Assembly: GCF_014839805.1 (NCBI RefSeq)
Contig: NC_051126.1
Location: forward strand, 9,494,609-9,558,608
Length of the DNA: 64,000 nucleotides
Direction: 5' to 3'
From: Manduca sexta
Lineage: Eukaryota > Arthropoda > Insecta > Lepidoptera > Sphingidae
Positions 33,661 through 45,175 of the stretch are shown here, piece after piece. The position numbers were made by a program, and so were the translations under genes. The notes beneath the pieces are model-generated. The model did not search any database. It saw nothing but the letters and a program-made list of their open reading frames with translations, and had not been told where the DNA came from. Numbering within the stretch: the stretch's first letter is position 1; each line of letters opens with the position of its first letter.

Positions 33661-36600
33661 CTTGGTCTCATTTAAACCTGAAACATGACGAAATAAGTTT
33701 GAAAACACGGAAAAGGAGGATGAAATTTTACCCGCAGCACTGCAAATGTTTCAGAACGGAAAAGTCTACGTACCTATTGTCGATAAAATTTTGCAGGGTG
33801 TTATTAAAATTGCAACTACTTTCATGAGATAATTATGAATTAAAGTTCCAAAAGTGATATTTAATATTATCATTAACTATAATAACTAATCAATACTTGA
33901 AAATAGTATGGCAAATTTTTATGAAATATTTTGAATATTATTGTAATAGGTATCTACTAAATCAAATGATTAAGCAATTTTACTTTCCTAATACTAAAAT
34001 GGCCTTTTCAACCCGTTAGGCCGACTGGATCAGAGAGCATTACAATACTAACGCTCTGTACGCTCCCCGTGCAATCATAAACAATAAAAGAAGGCTATCC
34101 ATCGTCTGTCTGCTTTTTCATAAAACGCAACACACCTTGTTTCATTTTTATTTCATGGCTGTTTCCCGATGTTCTTTTACCGTGAAACCTTGAATAATCT
34201 TTATAATCTAGCTTACACTATTGCTATTGAAAAAGAAATAATATTAGTAATTAATGTGACACTGAGCGTTGGTATCATACATTTATATTTATTGTTATAA
34301 TAATGGAAGACATTGTTGTTATCATGTTTCTAGAACAAAGTTACAATAAACCTCAAATTACTTTAATGGAGAGGTCAAATGGAAGCTTAAAAATGTTGTA
34401 TCGCAGGTAAACGTGAGAGTTGCCGTTAAATTAATCTTACCGACATTATAATGGCCATTTAAAGTAAGCCGCTTAGCATTCAGAGCTCAAGCTCAGACTA
34501 CATTTTGCAAATTGTGTCACACCTGAGGGCGTGACTCTCGGGATCTACTAAACAATTTACATATTTTACGTACAAAATGGAGCCCAGCTCATGAAAACTT
34601 CCTTTATCCGGCATCCTTATTCGGTAACTTTATCTATCGTGTCGGATGACTTTCTCGACAATTGTTTTGTATACAATTTAATTTCACTGTATAATTGGGG
34701 CATAATTAGAAAATTATGTAATGCTATCTATGCTGGAGTTTATTGATAATTTTTATAGAAAACAATATGTGTGAATTTCATTTGAATAACAATAATACTA
34801 AATTTGTTTTGTATAAAATTATATAGCTTAAAAGATGAAGCGATAGAAAATTCATTCCATTATAAATACCTATTTAGGACATTTCAATAAACATTGGAAG
34901 ATCAAATCTGTACTACAAAGGAGACTCTCAGAACGGGTATCGACCTCTCACTCCAGTCTCCACTAGGTACGAGTATATTTCAAGAGGTTGTTTGTGAATA
35001 ACTTATCAGATTTTTAACCTTTGTTATTTCGAAATCTCGTGAACTCAGAATAAGCCTCTCACCCGTTGTATAGATCGGGATTAACGGCCTTCATAAATTA
35101 TTAATATAATTTTCATCTCAAAACAAATTGTAATATATTAAAAATTCTTTAAAATAAATGAATATAATTAACATCTTTGTCGTTTGCTGCTTAGGATTAA
35201 GGTGTACGTATTGTAAAATGTAACATTTTCGATTAGATAGATTATGTTTATTAATATTACTTTAATGAGGATCTACAATTATAACGCAGTTAATAATTAC
35301 CTGATCACGTCTCACTTATAGCATGATAGGATGGATGAAAACTCGATGTGATGTGCGCCTATACCTTATTATATAAAGGCATGAGATATACTTATGTTTA
35401 ATGTTATTCAAATAAAACCTACATCATTAAAAGTATTAATATCGAATTCAATCAGAAATCGAAAACTTTCCTCAAATTACGAATACAAACACAAATATTC
35501 GTACATGCGGAAATTAAATGTGGCTTCTTTATAATTTAATACTCGACCGAGAGCCCTTATAAGCGGAAACCACGGAGCGGAAATTGAGGGAATTATGCAC
35601 GAAAAGTGCTTCGTGATAACAGCCGTGGAAGATACGCAGATCCAAACCAAAATAGAGCATAATATGACAGTTGATTAATTGCATAATAAATATGTTTTGA
35701 CCCTACAGTCCTATTATGAAACATTCATAGAAGTATAAGAAGTAATATATTTAGTATTTTCTAAATTATAGATTATAAACACTGATTTTCCACGTTCTGC
35801 GTTAAGTTAATTTGTTGCTCAAGAAAATAACATCAAAAACATAACAGGTCAGCCTAAAAACAGCCTTGTTAGACTTAAAAATGTACCTACACACGCGAAT
35901 TTCCATGACTACTTCCCAGATGTACCTATTTACACCTTTCCGGTATCCTGTTCTACTTTTGATAAACGGAAATAGTAATTATAAATCTTGCCACTTAAAA
36001 ATTAAGCTTATTCTTATACTCTTGAAAATTGTATATTTTACTTTTTTAAACCTAAATAAAAGAGTGTAAAACGATTACAATGTAATATTCATTACGTATT
36101 GTAAAGATAACTATCTCTACTTAGAGATAAGTTCGAAGAAAAGGCGCAGACGATTTCAAGAAGCCATTCTTATCGATCTACGGACGTTCTTGCAAGAAAC
36201 TTCACCTAGCCGGAAACGTTCCAGCCAGATAGTTTCCAGACAACATTAACACAACAACTGATGCTGAACATTGCCTATTATCTGTTAAATAGGAATTTTA
36301 GAGTCATAGTAAACTGAAGACAGACAAAAAATCAAAAATATAGCTAATAATAATTTATTAGGTATCTGTTAAGCATTTTGTATAAGAAAAGGGTTTTGTG
36401 GTTCGGAGATGTGCACAATAAAAACTTGCGTTGCAGTGATAAAAGTTTATTTTACTTTCACTCGAATAAGCAAAAAGGAGATAAGTGTTCAATGCAGCAG
36501 ACGAAACGGTGATACTGATTATTACGCTGGTAATATTCCGCCTTCTACACAGCCATGTGCATTGTAAGTAGTGATACTTATGTGAACTTACATAGGTAAA

Positions 36601-37181
36601 TAGCTATGTATGTTTTGTGGGTACTCCTACACCATAGATATTAAGTATATCATGAGAGTTTTTTCTAAATCAAACTCCCAGAACTTCGTTAAACAGACGA
36701 GTGCTTTTTGTTGAAATATTTGTCTCCCTCAGTATGTCTACATCTCCCGTTAGGTGATTGCATTTATGTTTAAGGACCACGTCAAATGAGCTTCGGCGGT
36801 ATACTTGTCCATCATTAAAAAGACATGGTAATCTCCCAATATCGATTCATAAATATAAAAAATATAATTGGTAGACTGTTTGTAAGGACGTTATTTAGTT
36901 CTTTTTATCAATTGAAGTATGTGTATCTAATCCAAAGGGACTTCGTAACCATAAGCTACCCGCAAAAACGGAACCACGGTTAGTCGATAATATTATAATC
37001 AATAAAATTAAATTAATAACCGTTTTTAAGTTTTATTTCTAAACAAACTCTACGATCCGTATTCCCTTTTACTAACCTAGCTAACCTACCACCATTGCAG
37101 CAAGTCTACTGGGAATCACGATAATATGGCGAAAGACTGGCCCCCTATCACTTCTGGTGGCGATATACAATAACAGAGTAA
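33661..37181. other. AT-rich stretch, no gene recognised
   Basis: Small GC-richer spots at 34480-34560, 35545-35640 and 36135-36250 have no coding structure. A short imperfect hairpin (AACTATCTCT...AGAGATAAGTT) lies near 36108-36132. Confidence 0.5.
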
Positions 37182-37188
37182 ACATAGG

Positions 37189-37528
37189 GAAGCGGCGATA
37201 GCCTAGTTGGGTGTGGAACGGACTGCCGAGACGAATGGCCGCAGGTTCAAATCCCAAGGGCACACACCTCTGACTTTTCTAAAAAATCATGTGTATATTC
37301 TTTGTGAATTTATCGTTCGCTTTAACGGTGAAGGAAAACATCGTGAGGAAACCTGCACATCTGAGAAGTTCTGTATAGGAATTTCGAAGGTGTGTGAAGT
37401 CTACCAATCCGCACTAGGCCAGCGTGGTGGACTAAGGCCTAATCCCTCTCAGTAGTAAAGGAGGCCCGTGTTCCGCAGTGGGCAAGTATATAATACAGGG
37501 CTGATATTATTATTTTTTTTTATTTTTT
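37189..37528 (+). mobile_element. tRNA-derived SINE, family A, full length, intact pol III boxes
   Basis: Head AGCGGCGATAGCC, A box TAGCCTAGTTGG at 37199-37210, B box GGTTCAAATCC at 37244-37254, family body, then GGGCTGATATTATTATT and a T-rich tail. A 7-bp direct repeat ACATAGG flanks it at 37182-37188 and 37529-37535. Both boxes match consensus, so it could still be transcribed by RNA polymerase III. The frame at 37207-37455 is the same by-product as in the 18611 copy. Confidence 0.92.
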
Positions 37529-37535
37529 ACATAGG

Positions 37536-38529
37536 TACATACGTAATAAAGCCAAAAGCAGCTATAAGCTATACATTCGTGATAAAAGTCGTGTGTGTGT
37601 CATGATTTAATAAAAATATTTAATACTTATTTCTAGAACCACAGAACTCGTCTGTCTGCTGTCCGAGATAAACATAAGTAATAAAACAAAAAAATAAGAA
37701 ATGTTGCCCACGGAGTGCCCGGCTTAGTAAGGCCGACACTGAATCTATCTACATACCTAACCCCTACCCACTTTCATGTCATTGGCAGCAGGAACCTAGA
37801 ATTAGTTCTATTAACAACGCCTAAAACAAAAATAAAAGCAATAAACAATATGTAAGCAAAAAAAAAACATATCTTAGCAAATATATAAAGGAACATAAGT
37901 ATAACTTAATTTTTTTAAGGAAACTTAATGCGTTCTAAACCGGAAATCTTCGTAGCCCATTAACTAAACTGCAAATTGTACTTTTTTTATAATCTGCTAA
38001 CATGAAAATTAACTGTGTAATTATTTTCCTTTTATTTTCTTACCTCCTGTTTTTTAAATTCTTACTTTCTGAACGCACCCAAAAATAGTATTGCCAATAA
38101 AAATATTTAGCGCAATACTAGGGACTTTGATAATTTTCGATAAATATATTATTTCTTTATGTAGTATATGTAATTAAGTTTCATATTTTTGTTTGATATA
38201 TTTTTTTTATTTTTAAGTTAGAAGAGTATACATTTTTTTAAATAATAAAACAGGTTTGAATATGATTAATAACTGTGTTTAAGGAAAAGTTAAGTTCTTA
38301 TTAAATCCTCCCACTATGGAATTACATATTTATAAGATAACCACTTTGTATCATTATATTATTTTCAAATATTTGAAAGTAAATTGGTGGAAGTACAAAA
38401 TCGATTAATTTACATGGTTTAACAGCCGTAATAATTAAATTTTATTCAACAATAATTTTAAATCTTTTCTTTTATTGAAATAATGTCGAATAATAAAATT
38501 AGGGACAAAATATACTTATTACAGCAACA
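37536..38529. other. AT-rich stretch, nothing firm
   Basis: A GC-richer spot at 37700-37735 (TTGCCCACGGAGTGCCCGGC) is not assignable. Otherwise nothing is seen. Confidence 0.5.
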
Positions 38530-39134
38530 CTAAGAACCAGTCACGTCACTTTTGGACGTTTGTGTGAGTGTGTTCTGTGTGCGTGCGTTCATGATTTGTG
38601 AGTGCTTTTTCTTGTTTGTGTGTATATCTGACGCCGTTTGTGAGTTGTCTGTCATCCCTCTAATTTTGGATTTCATCACTAAAACTTCCCAAACTGTCGT
38701 CTTTCGGTATGTATCCTTACATTTTGATATCACATTAGTAACTAGTATGACAAGAAATTACTCCATTGTATAGAGTCAACGAAGTCAAACAGGCGTTGTC
38801 TTGTCATACTTATTCTATAGTCATTCGAAATCTCACAAAAGTTTGTGTAAATTCCATGTTTTTTGGGTTCGGCAGTTATCGATTGCGTTATCTGCCGGTT
38901 ATCTTGCGATTCCAAGAGAGTGTCGTGTTATTATCTCTACGCGGTGGCTAGGTGATGGTATCTGGTGGCCAGTAGTGGAAGCAAGTCAGTCGGCTTCCCG
39001 ATGCCGGTCGGTGTGCTAGTGTTCGCGCGTCAAAGCATGCAATCATAATGGTGGGGCGGTGTAGTCTTGTCCGTTTGTTTGTTGTGGTGTTTGTGACAAG
39101 TGTCTAAGTGATTGTTCTGTTGCAGGCCGGCAGA
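38530..39134 (+). promoter_or_regulatory. l(2)gl: Probable promoter and 5' leader of l(2)gl
   Basis: Upstream of the first coding exon, composition shifts from AT-rich to TG/GC-richer sequence. An arthropod initiator-like TCAGTC lies at 38986-38991; no good TATA box is seen at the expected distance. The leader may run uninterrupted into the coding exon, or an untranslated exon may be spliced at the acceptor-like TTGTTCTGTTGCAG ending at 39125, ten bases before the ATG. If unspliced, the leader contains a 15-codon upstream ORF (39001-39048). Boundaries cannot be fixed without transcript data. Confidence 0.4.
38986..38991 (+). promoter_or_regulatory. Candidate initiator (TCAGTC)
   Basis: Matches the arthropod TCAGTY initiator, with the A at 38988 as putative transcription start about 147 bases upstream of the l(2)gl ATG. 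A downstream DPE is not convincing. A six-base motif alone is weak evidence. Confidence 0.25.
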
Positions 39135-39218
39135 ATGCTAAAGTTCATACGCGGCAAGGGCCAGCAGCCCTCTGCTGACAGACAGAAACTCCAGAATGAA
39201 CTGTTTGCTTTTCGCAAG
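39135..39218 (+). CDS. l(2)gl: Lethal (2) giant larvae, first coding exon (partial gene)
   Basis: Lgl is a WD40-repeat scaffold of the basolateral cortex. With Scribble and Dlg it sets epithelial apical-basal polarity, is phosphorylated by aPKC and acts as a tumour suppressor (family knowledge). The exon encodes 28 residues, MLKFIRGKGQQPSADRQK then LQNELFAFRK, which I recall as nearly identical to the start of insect Lgl. The basic start matches the extreme N-terminus; the propellers would be encoded downstream. The ATG has A at -3. The exon ends in phase 0 at AAG|GTATGT, a strong donor at 39219. An acceptor-like CAG ends at 39125. The remaining roughly 1,100 residues expected for the family are not in this window, so the gene is cut by the window edge. 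Confidence 0.86.
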
Positions 39219-40030
39219 GTATGTACTCTTACTATAACCTCTGAACATTGGCATGATTGATCTGATGCCAATGTTTTCTATTTTATTTATAAGTATTATT
39301 CATCTTGAGGACCGTAGACAACTATTTTAACTGGTAGGCAAGTATATAACTAAAGTTTGTATGCAGAAAAATATATTTGATTTATTCTTGTACAACTATT
39401 AATACCACATGTCGTAACATTTTCTGAAATTAATGAATTATAAATGAAACAAAACCAATTTATGGGTGAATAAGCAAGTAATGGATGAATGTTCACAATA
39501 TGTATGTGTGAGGGATAAATAAACTTAATTGTCATGCAAAAAATACATTGTTATTAGTGTAATAAATGTTACAATGAGTCAGTGGTTTAAATCACTCGAT
39601 AGTGTTGTGGATGTGTTTGAATGAATTCATTGCAGTAGGAATTTAAATTATGTGTAGCTCTAGAGTTTATATTTAGGACTAACATATTTAACTTTAATCT
39701 CCAAAGATAAATCAATACTGGAAACAAATTAGATATAAAAGTTGTAACTATATATTTTTTATATATACCTAAATAAAATTTAATAAGATCTTAATCAGTT
39801 TTAAATATGTATGGCCAGATACAAAAATCATTAAATTTGTGTATTAACTACTATGATTTTATCACTCTGATATTTATATAATTTTAAAATGTATTTTTAC
39901 ATTATTATTAAAACATGTCAGAAATGTATAAATCACAATCTCAAAATCAGTTCAATATTTTAGCAGCTGTGATGCCATCTTGAATATGAAGATACACAAC
40001 GTTGGGTTACACTTTAAGCACTACCAAAAC

Positions 40031-40194
40031 TCACACCTAGGTATCAGTGGCGAAGATATAATCTGATTTCTACCCAATTCCCTTTTGTTATTTTGTGAAA
40101 TCTAATCTGCATTAATGGATATTATTAGTATGTATAAATCATTTTGGGTTCTCTTTCGGAAAATTTCACGCTTCACCACTGCTAGGTATGGTGA
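40031..40194. mobile_element. MITE-like repeat with about 24-bp inverted ends
   Basis: The left end TCACACCTAGGTATCAGTGG (then CGAAG) pairs with the right end, which reverse-complemented reads TCACCATACCTAGCAGTGG (then TGAAG). The right-end interior, CGTGAAATTTTCCGAAAGAG as read from that end, resembles a CAGTGGCGAAGCGTG... repeat I recall from Lepidoptera. It is about 165 bp with no coding capacity. No clear target-site duplication. Confidence 0.55.
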
Positions 40195-40896
40195 GTGAGT
40201 AGACCAGGATACAACCTATACCCCAACATTTCAATTTGGTAGTAACCTATGGTTGAATTGAGAGCTAATACAGTTATTTTACTTAAAATATCTTTCTGTT
40301 AAATTAATCCCCACATTGGTAAGTTATAAACTGTTAACCTCGATTATGAAATGTTTGTTTTGCACAATCTTATCACACCAAGCCCTGTGTTATTTACCTA
40401 CAGATTAGATGTGTCAAGTAATTTTTACAATGGCTGCAATTCGAACCGTGTGCTGTCAAATTGGGCCATGGTCACAGGAATGTGATACATAATGATTTTA
40501 TCATGATTCATGGTGTATTTGGTGTTTAATTATTTGTTTTATGTTGTTTGCATACATTGGTACATGGACAGTTTATTCCACATAATAACTACGCTGTATA
40601 AATGAAATAATGTTAAAAACACATTTGAGAAGAATATTATAATTATACAAAAAAGAAAAACCAAAATAAAAATTGTCTGTATAAATAAAATATTTTATTG
40701 ATATCACTATGATTCATTTAAATTAAGACATCTTTTAGAACCATATTATATTATTAATTATAATTAATGCAAAACCTAAATTTGATAGTGAATGTTTCCA
40801 AGCTAAAAAATTAGACGACAATAAACTATTGAATTAGGCAATGTTCTTTAAAGCAAGCATAATTACTTAATTTGTCACTGACCTAAGATATTGATG

Positions 40897-40934
40897 AGTA
40901 ATAAATTTAGCAATCAGTAATAAATTTAGCAATC
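40897..40934 (+). repeat. Perfect 19-bp tandem duplication
   Basis: AGTAATAAATTTAGCAATC occurs twice head to tail (40897-40915 and 40916-40934), a recent replication-slippage-sized duplication in the intron. Confidence 0.9.
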
Positions 40935-41304
40935 ACAATTTTTGCTGTACCAGATATCCACATAGTCAAACAATTGCACTTATTCATTAATATTTTCATC
41001 AATAAATTTCATGACCAAGTCCATTGGAAGCTTGCTTCTACAATGACACCATGATATGCCCATATTAATCAAGGCTGACACATTGTTTTCAATTTATTTT
41101 TTATATCAATTGTCGTATCTGTTCATTCTAACTCGTTAAACTAATAAATTCAAACCAGGTATGACGTTTGGTCAAATGAACTTTGTATTGAATTTGATTT
41201 ATTTATATTGGCGGTGCTTGGAATTCCTACAGGAAGTTTGGGGTCTTTGGTATTTTGCTCGTGCCTTGTTTAAACCGATGAATAATCCGGGATTTTCTTT
41301 ATGC

Positions 41305-41605
41305 TATTGTATAATATTGTTAAATAACACATTTCGTTCGGTCCTAAGTAAACTATCGTATCTGGAAATATTACGACATTCAAATTTCAGTTTTGTAGTT
41401 TTTCTAGGTACTGTTTACTAGAAAACTCATTTATTTCAAAAGTTAATAAACGAAAAAACACTTCTTTAACAATCAATTACTGACTTTTTTTTTATTGGTT
41501 TTGGTAGTAAACAGTACCTACTTACATAACGAAACGTTAAAAAAGTGCTTATCGCTATTTTTTCAGATACGATAGTTTACTTAGTGGCCACCGATTTATA
41601 CAATA
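41305..41605. repeat. Long foldback (imperfect inverted repeat, about 300 bp)
   Basis: Two arms pair over most of their length around a loop at about 41421-41504. Perfect blocks: CTAAGTAAACTATCGTATCTG-type 21-mers at 41344-41364 and 41564-41584, 16-mers (TAGGTACTGTTTACTA) at 41405-41420 and 41505-41520, and outer TATTGTATAA ends at 41305-41314 and 41596-41605. Between blocks the arms have diverged but stay nearly collinear. No transposase and no TA or TTAA duplication is obvious, so it may be a MITE with worn ends or a genuine inverted duplication. In l(2)gl pre-mRNA it would form a long hairpin. Confidence 0.85.
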
Positions 41606-42254
41606 CATAGGTTGAACGTTTTCATAAAAAAAATATTTGCGATGTTAAAACTAACGAAATCGAAAGCTTCACCAATTCATTATTAAAGGTCAGTATTGAC
41701 TAATTTATTCAAGATTAAATTATGACTTAAACAAATTTAAAATATTTTAAAGGGAATATTATTCACTTTGGTTACATCATCTACTCTGGACGCTCCAATG
41801 TTTGCCATAGCTCTATTATTAATTAACGATCCAATCGATACATACGTAACGTGTTACGGACAATAGCAAAATAGATCAATGTCAATCGTGAATGTGTATG
41901 ACGTTAACTATGGGGTGTCTGTATTCAGAATATATTATACGTACATAGTGACATGTACTATTCAACGTTTTTAAGAATTGTAATAATAATGATGACTGGT
42001 GTGAGAATTGTAACATTTGGTTCTAGAATTTTAATCGTTCGGCATTTTTAACGGTAATGAATTGGCTGGAGTCTAAAATTGAGTAGTACAAAGTGCCGAT
42101 CTTCAAGGTCCGATCTAATTTTCATAATGTAGTCATATATGGAAAAATTTAAATATGATAATTTTATTGATAACAGTCAGAAGATGTTTGCTAGTGATAG
42201 GATATATATTATATCCGCCCAGATAGTAACTACCGTACACAAGTCGGTAAGACC

Positions 42255-42419
42255 CGCTACGCGTTCCGGTATTGGCCTGTGTATATCCGGCTCCAAGAGG
42301 CCGGCATAATTGTGTCGACTGCCGAGGGGTAATCATCTTGTCAGTCGACATTCTATTGGACCCCACTCCACTTACCGTCAGATGCAGTGGGGTCATTTCG
42401 ACGCGTACGTACAAAAAAT
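42255..42419 (+). mobile_element. Retroelement 3'-tail repeat (family C)
   Basis: Contains CGTTCCGGTATTGGCCTGTG, GCCGGCATAATTGTGTCGAC, TTGGACCCCACTCCACTTACC, CAGTGGGGTCATTTCGACGC and a terminal A-run. Lies in the intron, same strand as l(2)gl. Confidence 0.82.
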
Positions 42420-43820
42420 ATATCTATGTGTGTAATATGTATATTTATCTTCCGCAAGTAAGCAAACTTTATGTCTGACTTGCAATAGTTTGGAAATGAA
42501 TTATAGATGAGACACCAACACAACTGACTGGCATATTCATGTTGCTACGTTTAAACTTGTCCTCAAATTTTCATGTAATGTCGTCGTACTCGTGCAAAGA
42601 TCCTGAAATGTCTACCTAGTTTGCACTATTCCTAAGCCTAAGACGTTTTACAGCTTCTTATGTATTAAGACATTCTTATAGGATAGTCCTAATCGTTTTA
42701 GTAATGTTATTCGATACCGCTTAAGGAGAGCCTATTACACGGGACTTTACGTTCTGCTATCTCTTGTATCGTATTTTAATTCCTAAATTTGTTTATAAAA
42801 CGTTACAAAACTATGCTCAAACTGCTTAGTACGTAGGTTATCGTACTTTATCAGATAAAAACATAGATAATTTCAGAATTCAATCGATATCTGTGTATGT
42901 GTAACTGATATTTTGGGCTTGGTGGCTTGCAGTGAAACATATTCGTTGTCTCACTCTTTCATTACAATGTACTTTAGGTACTATTGCCATGTTCACTTTC
43001 TAAAGGTGGTATAAATGGCTCTAGATTTGTGGTTGTACTTATACCATTGTGTCTAGCTCGATGCTCAATCCATTTAAAAGACGGAAACTACATTTTCTTG
43101 AAACTTGTTCAAAATTCATGATAGGTATATGTTTGTCTCTATTGTTTGTTTATTATAGCCCGTTCTGGTTGGCTTGGTTCGTTGGCCGATCGCGAAGGCG
43201 TTCGAACGACACACAATAGACATGACCTAATCACATCGAGGCGGTTTACTGATCGCATAACAAGACGCCTTGCCGTTGTTAGACTGGTCTTTATCTAACA
43301 TCAGTTTTGTTTGTGGCCTGATGTGTATTCATGTTATTAAAATACTTCTCGAAAAGGAAGGCAAAGGTTCAAGTGAGAATGTTACGATATCTATGCAGTG
43401 TATCGTTAAGATCATTTTTGTAACTAGAATTTGGATCCGAATTTGATCTTGTCCTATTGAATACAAGAACGTGTCATTATTCCGATATCGATCGAGTGAT
43501 CTTGCCTCACTTTTGATGAGTAAAAAATTAAGAATAATTTATTAATTATACTATTGTTTCGTTAATTAACTAGTCCAAAAGCTATAAAAAATATGTGATT
43601 TCGGTATGTTTGGAACCAATAAATAAAATGGTTCCTTTGGCAATGAACTGCCACGCCCGGCCTTACCTGTGTCGTTAATTTTTTTATCGATATTACACCT
43701 AAGTACATTGATAAAAATGTATCACCTTGGATATTGGTCGTAAAGGGCACACGTAATCTATTATTGTTGGTTTTACTACTTTGATATAAGAAGTTAGTTC
43801 TAATTACACTGAAAGTATGT

Positions 43821-43874
43821 GTGTCGCGTTCCGGGATCAGCCTGTGTATATATCCTCCACAGGCTAGCATAATA
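43821..43874 (+). mobile_element. Fragment of retroelement tail repeat (family C)
   Basis: Only the upstream part of the family is present: GTGTCGCGTTCCGGGATCAG, CCTGTGTATATATCC, GCTAGCATAAT. The downstream CCCCACTCCACTTAC part is absent here and appears about 450 bp further on in another copy, so one older copy may have been split. Confidence 0.6.
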
Positions 43875-44243
43875 GGGTACCGGACTCATTTTTGTTCTTT
43901 ACTATTATCAAATATTTACATAATATAAATTATTACACAGAAGGAATTATTAAAATCCGGTAAAAAATCAACAAGTTATAAGTCTTTGAATTTCGGTGGA
44001 AGGGGTAATTGACTAGAAACAGAAAAGAGACGAAATATCCACATGTGACGTCATCGGGAATTACGACGCGTGCGAAAAAAAGAGATGAAGCGATATCCCC
44101 ACATCGCGTCCACTTCTGCACGTTACAATATTTTAAATATGAATTACTCGCTCATTTTTTAACCAATTGTGATGCAGTTTTCGCAGGAGTGCTTCTTTTT
44201 CGTATTATTAACCAATACATATAGAATAATGTACAAAATCAAG

Positions 44244-44370
44244 CATAGGCCGGTCCCCTATTGTGTCGATTGCCTAGGAGTGATCATCTCTCGTCAATCG
44301 ACATCCTATTGGACCCCACTCCACTTACTATCAGGTACAGTGGGATCACATTGTCGTGCTCGTAAAAAGA
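44244..44370 (+). mobile_element. Retroelement 3'-tail repeat (family C), 5'-truncated
   Basis: CATAGGCCGGTCCCCTATTG, GTGTCGATTGCCTAGGAGTG, ATTGGACCCCACTCCACTTA and CAGTGGGATCACATTG before an A-rich end. It continues where the 43821 fragment stops, on the same strand. Confidence 0.8.
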
Positions 44371-45099
44371 AACGCAGAATATTGCTAACAATATTTTATT
44401 TACAAAAAATATGAAAATTATGTAGTAGTAATAATAAAGTAAAAGACTTGCTAGAAAAGGCTATACGTCAATATAAGATAGTGACTAGTTAATGCAATAT
44501 GTAAAACAGAAGGTGCACGTAGAATAAATCATTATAATTTTTTTTGTCGTTCGGTGCGTGTTTCACGCTATATAAATGGTTTAATTATAAATCAGCATAG
44601 TTACATAAACACATAAATAAACTGTTGAAATGATTTAAAAAGTAATCCTTGATTTCTCAGATGGATTTCAAATCATGTACATTGTACGTTTCTAATCATC
44701 GGAAATATAAATTGGTTATTTTCAATTATTATCTTTCAGCATTGTTTTTGTAAATCTACTTAAGTATATATTTCTCTAGAAGTTACTGGTCAAATGCCTC
44801 CCAACTCCTGTAAATTTATACCTATCTATGGATGCTTTCGACTATTTGTAAAAGTGGTTAAGATTTACTCTGGCTTCTATCGCTGGACACGCACTGCGTG
44901 ACTATCCAGGCCCACCTCTGCAAATGATGACATGACACGCACTATCAGATTATATTAGCCCAATTTGCGACCTACATTCCAATTTTAAAGTAAATATTAT
45001 TTGGTTCTATAAATTAAATATTTCGTTTATTGATGTTTTTATTGAACGAGCTTTGTTGTAAATACACTACGTTAATGGTTAATTCAATTTTATTATTTA

Positions 45100-45175
45100 C
45101 TAGATTTCGCTAGCGGCTCCGTCCGCGTAAAAAAGTTTTCCCGGGATAAAAGTCTCGCTCTATCTCTATTATTTA
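45100..45175 (-). mobile_element. Helitron 3'-end fragment
   Basis: Read on the minus strand it has TTATCCCGGGAAAAC, then TACGCGGACGGAGCCGCTAG, then CGAAATCTAG followed by T: the hairpin and CTAG|T end of the family seen at 24848 and 52501. The TC end could not be located. Confidence 0.6.

Noticed and set aside
37207..37455. 83-codon frame beginning MGVERTAETNGRRFKSQGHT
   Set aside because: The same frame occurs in the SINE copy at 18630-18878; it is SINE sequence.
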